A stretch of 64,000 nucleotides of DNA, from the NCBI RefSeq assembly GCF_027596085.1, contig NC_072453.1:5977448-6041447 (forward strand). The letters are read 5' to 3'. Positions 60,330-64,000 of this stretch are shown piece by piece; position 1 is the stretch's first letter; each line of letters begins with the position of its first letter. The notes beneath the pieces are model-generated. The model was not told the DNA's origin and searched no databases. It saw only the letters and a program-made list of their open reading frames with translations. The position numbers and the translations under genes are program-made. The stretch comes from Anoplopoma fimbria (lineage: Eukaryota; Chordata; Actinopteri; Perciformes; Anoplopomatidae).

Positions 60330-63260
60330 AAAAAAATATACAGATAGTTTAACCTTCTGTTCTTGGTCTTGTTTTTGTCTGTGATACACACACCATCTTC
60401 ATGTATTAAATATGCTTATGTCAAGAAAAATAAGTAGTTTGTTTGCCAGACCAACAGCTGATTTGCAGCTGAGTTTGATACTGTCAAGAGCTATTTGTTC
60501 AAGTAAACAACACCATAGTAAGACATTCCACAACACAGACTACCCTATCACAGTCACAGGAGCCATGACTACACGTGAGGACAGAGACTGTTAATGCCTT
60601 TACATAATGACTCCTACAGCTGCACTTAACATCCCTCTTTCTCTCCGCCTCACTCTGGGTGGCTGGCGCTACTTTGAGTCCAGGAAACAGACAGTGATGT
60701 AGGTTTGATCTGAAAGCCATCCTAACTACCCTCAATAGCGTCACTTTTATCTTACACTTGCATTGACCATCGACTGCCTTACATTTACGCCATGTCTCCT
60801 CCAATCTGCTCTGATTTAGGTAATTAGGTAACAAAGGAAAAACAGGCAATGTCTCTGATTGGCTTGCAGGTGTTCATTGAAATTGTCTGTCAGGACCCCT
60901 CAAACATACAGTCAACAGTTTAACTATTGGGTCTAAATTAAAGCTCAAACTACTGTAAACCGCAGGAACTAAATCAGTCATTTTTAACTCACTCATGGAA
61001 CTAGGGATTTTAAACAAACTATCTTTTTTTTCCGTTGACAAGTGGACATGGTATAAGTGCACTCAAGGTGTCCTGATAAGTACACCGCAATCATTTCTTA
61101 TCATGTGTGATTGCCAACTTATTCTGCTATTTAATAAAAGCTGCAGTGTGCATTTGCTTTCAGTTTTTATCTCTATGCTTGAATAAGGATATCACGCCAT
61201 GTGGTTTCAGGACAAGGAAAATACATTTGTAATTAATACATAGATGGGGAGTATGCATGTTTAGAAATGATTAAGTGCTGAAATCACACAGGCATTGTTA
61301 TTTTTCTACTATATAAAATTAATATGTATTATATGTAATACTTAAATATATATATAGATTTTTTTTTAATGTCTCCTGCAATACTAGCTGTAATCTCCAA
61401 GATTATGTAATTTATACAAAAACACTTGCAACATCAAAGGCATAATAATCACAAATATTATTATCCACATTTGGTAAATCTATTTATTTGGAAATCACTT
61501 ACCTAAGAACAGTCCGTGGCTCTTAGTTTGTCTGTGTGTCCTCAAATCCTTGTTTGAATGACCCATGTTTCACAATGCCTAAGTGCTAACGCTAATATGT
61601 GGGCTTTGAGCTATCAATTAATAATAAAAGTAATTTATGTTAAACTAAAATGTGACAAAGTATTGAGTATCTTTGCATCTCTTATGGTGACTGTCAGACA
61701 AGTGTTGTCAGTATTTGGTAAGACTTTATCATTCACTGAGGCTTTAATGCAACTTCTTGCTAGCCACAATTAAATACGTTTTTAAAGCCTCATTATCCAA
61801 TAACTAGTTTGGATCAATAAAGTTCTCACTGTCAGATTTGCTACACTTTATTAGACAGGATCAATATAAGCTATAATGCTCCAATGGTGCCAGTGTGTGG
61901 TTATGGTGAATGGATGTTTGTGACAGCACCATGATCACACTCTAACTTTTGTTTGAGAGGTTATAATTATGGTTACTGGTTAGTGTTGAATTTTTGAGTA
62001 AGTCATTGTCTTTATTTTCTGAATCTTTCAAGTTTTCAAATAACCTGGTGAAAGTCGGATAGAGAAAAAATATTTTCATGCAGACTGAAAGCCTTTACAT
62101 TCTTTTTACCTCGCCTGAAACTTGTGTCCTAGCTTTTCAGAAGAGTTTCATTACCTAATGGGCTGTGCGGTGCGATGCTGGGGGTGGCAGGTGGCTGTCT
62201 GTGGTTCACCATGTCCTCACCTTGACAGCACGCTGAGAAAAGCTCCTGTCTGCCGGTACCCCTGGGGGTGAGAAAATTAATCGGCTCAGGATCCAGTGTC
62301 CTCGCAGCCACATCTCCCTCTGCTGACCCTGACCTCTGCCCTGCTCATACGACAGACTATCCCTGTAGTGATCAAACGCTCTCCTCTCCCTTCAGCATTT
62401 GAGGAAGTACATATAGTCTTGTACGTTTTTAAAGTGCAGCTTTGAGGCTCTAGTACCGCTCATACTGGAGAACTTATTATACTTGTCGGTTTGTTATGAC
62501 TAAATTAGATAATGTTTGGATTGAGAGATGGCTGATCACCGGATGTCTACGTTGTGCCTTCCCTTTCCTGCGTGTCACTGTGTCTCTGCAAATTCATTAT
62601 AACAGATGCTGTCACTCATGACACAAATTAAACCCCTCTGCTGAACAGATTATGTATTCAGACGCTCTCAGACTCCCTCTCTGTTTCCATAGCTGATATT
62701 TTTAGAACTGGTTTCAAACAGCAAAAAACCCCAAAAAAACACCCAGCTCATTGATTTTCTGCCAGCACGACCACCTGTATGAAGGACTGCTTGTAAGTCA
62801 TCCAGTAAAAGACTAATGGAGGGTGCTATCATTATGAATAAATCCCCGTCCATCTTTAGAAAATGCTTAAATGGACATACAAACAGGACATGTCCTAATT
62901 AAACTGGTTTATAATCCTCAAAGTTCTAAAAATCCCCTAAAGTTATTGCAAACTAGCTTAGAAGTCCTAAAATAGAAGTAGGCACACCGTCATCAGGCCA
63001 ACTGTACATGTTTCCTCGTCACTCTGTTCCTAAAACCTCGATGGCTCAACTGCTATGTGATTGGACAGTTCCTGTAGATCCCTCAGAGTTAGTCCCAAGA
63101 AGGGGACACAGCGTTGTGCTCGCCATGTTACACCAAACCATTTCAAACCAGGCCAAGAACTAGTTTATACTGCTCTCTTTAATCGTATGTGACTCTCATT
63201 GTTATTACCTGTACCATTAAGCATTTTAGCTTTACTTCCACCCTGAAGCCCTTTTGCTTT
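60330..63260. other. Intergenic, nothing recognised
   Basis: AT-rich DNA. No supported coding region or repeat family. Confidence 0.5.
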
Positions 63261-63269
63261 CTCGTTCTG

Positions 63270-63752
63270 CAGGTTTCCATGAATCGTTGTGGTACCTGGA
63301 CCGTAGTCGTGCCTCCTGCTGTGAGCCGACTGACACCCACTGCTACTTCGATTATTATTATTAATCACATTACTATCCCTATTTTCATAACTATAATTCT
63401 ACTGTAATAATTGCTGCTGTTATTATAAGTAGTCTTATTATATGAATCATTTATGTCATATACATTGAATGTGTTGTATCTCTGTTATGCTGTTCGTTCT
63501 GTACACATGACATCTATTGCATTCTGTCCATCCTGGGAGAAGGATCCCTCCTCTGTCGTTCTCCCATAGGTTTCTTCCTTTTTTCTCCCTGTTAAAGGGT
63601 TTTTTTAGGGGAGTTTTTCCTGTGCCGATGTGAGGGAAGGACAGAGGATGTCGCATGTGTACAGATTGTAAAGCCCTCTGAGGGAAATTTGTGATTTGTG
63701 ATTCGGGGCTATACAAAATAAACTGAATTGAATTGAAAAAAATTGAATTGTC
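63270..63752 (+). mobile_element. 3' portion of an L2-clade LINE (truncated)
   Basis: Contains a chain of blocks from a very common fish retroelement tail: TGAGCCGACTGACACCCACT, a TTATTATTATTA stretch, CTGTCCATCCTGGGAGAAGG, ATCCCTCCTCTGTCGTTCTC, GGGGAGTTTTTCCTGTGCCG, TGTAAAGCCCTCTGAGGGAA and GGGGCTATACAAAATAAACT, ending in tandem GAATT units. No reverse transcriptase ORF remains, so this is a dead 5'-truncated copy. Confidence 0.8.
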
Positions 63753-63759
63753 TTTTGCA

Positions 63760-64000
63760 TAAGCCAAAGGTTAATTAAAGCCTATATGTGTTGTCTGAAT
63801 GCATCGGTGTAGAACATTTCATGTACTTGTTATCAAATTTGTCCTAGTGGATGTGTGTACATCTGTGTTAGAACTTGTCTTCTTGTTCTGAGTCTTTTTC
63901 ATGTCTCATGTACTGTACGTGCACACAGGAGAGAGTGCACACTGAGCTATTTCTAGCAGGTCTGGCTCCCTGGGAACCCATCCTCCATCTGTCAATTCCA
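63760..64000. other. Right edge, nothing recognised
   Basis: Unique-looking sequence to the end of the window with no feature that can be supported. Confidence 0.5.

Overview
This window is vertebrate nuclear DNA, almost certainly from a ray-finned (teleost) fish and probably a percomorph. The genes have GT-AG introns, the intergenic DNA is AT-rich and full of microsatellites, and several interspersed repeats are of kinds typical of teleost genomes: L2-type LINE/SINE tails and palindromic non-autonomous DNA transposons. No bacterial, organellar, CRISPR or tRNA/rRNA features were seen.

Layout. (1) 349-6789, minus strand: the first 19 coding exons (758 codons) of a type II DNA topoisomerase, called top2a; the rest lies off the left edge. 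Its promoter (about 6930-7075) has a CHR-like palindrome and four CCAAT boxes. (2) 7.1-15.4 kb: gene-free, with repeat fragments. (3) 15.5-19.5 kb, plus strand: lrrc3c, a small single-pass leucine-rich-repeat membrane protein coded in one exon behind a 5' UTR exon. (4) 19.6-27 kb: intergenic, with palindromic mobile-element copies and one unexplained 81-codon ORF with a predicted membrane segment. (5) 27.0-29.8 kb, plus strand: a complete five-exon csf3 (granulocyte colony-stimulating factor) with TATA box, kappaB site and AU-rich 3' UTR. (6) 30.5-40.7 kb, minus strand: a complete med24 of 25 coding exons whose exons join in frame to 989 residues. (7) 40.8-49 kb: intergenic, with a palindromic element and a 119-bp ATCT microsatellite. 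(8) 49286-50587, minus strand: intact kcnj12 (Kir2.2, 433 residues). (9) 50.7-64 kb: no recognisable coding gene, but two exon-like signals on the plus strand and an L2-type repeat tail.

The genes do not form an operon or pathway. top2a, lrrc3c, csf3 and med24 have their human counterparts on 17q21, so the left two thirds is a shuffled piece of that ancient block. csf3 and med24 keep the human tail-to-tail order. THRA, which in human lies head-to-head with MED24, has no recognisable coding exon here; kcnj12 is the next coding gene instead. Exon boundaries were worked out by hand from splice dinucleotides, reading-frame continuity and remembered family sequences, without alignment software or transcript data. 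Nothing strikingly new was found. The points most worth checking are the regulatory architecture of csf3 and lrrc3c, the 81-codon ORF, and the exon-like signals between 54 and 61 kb.
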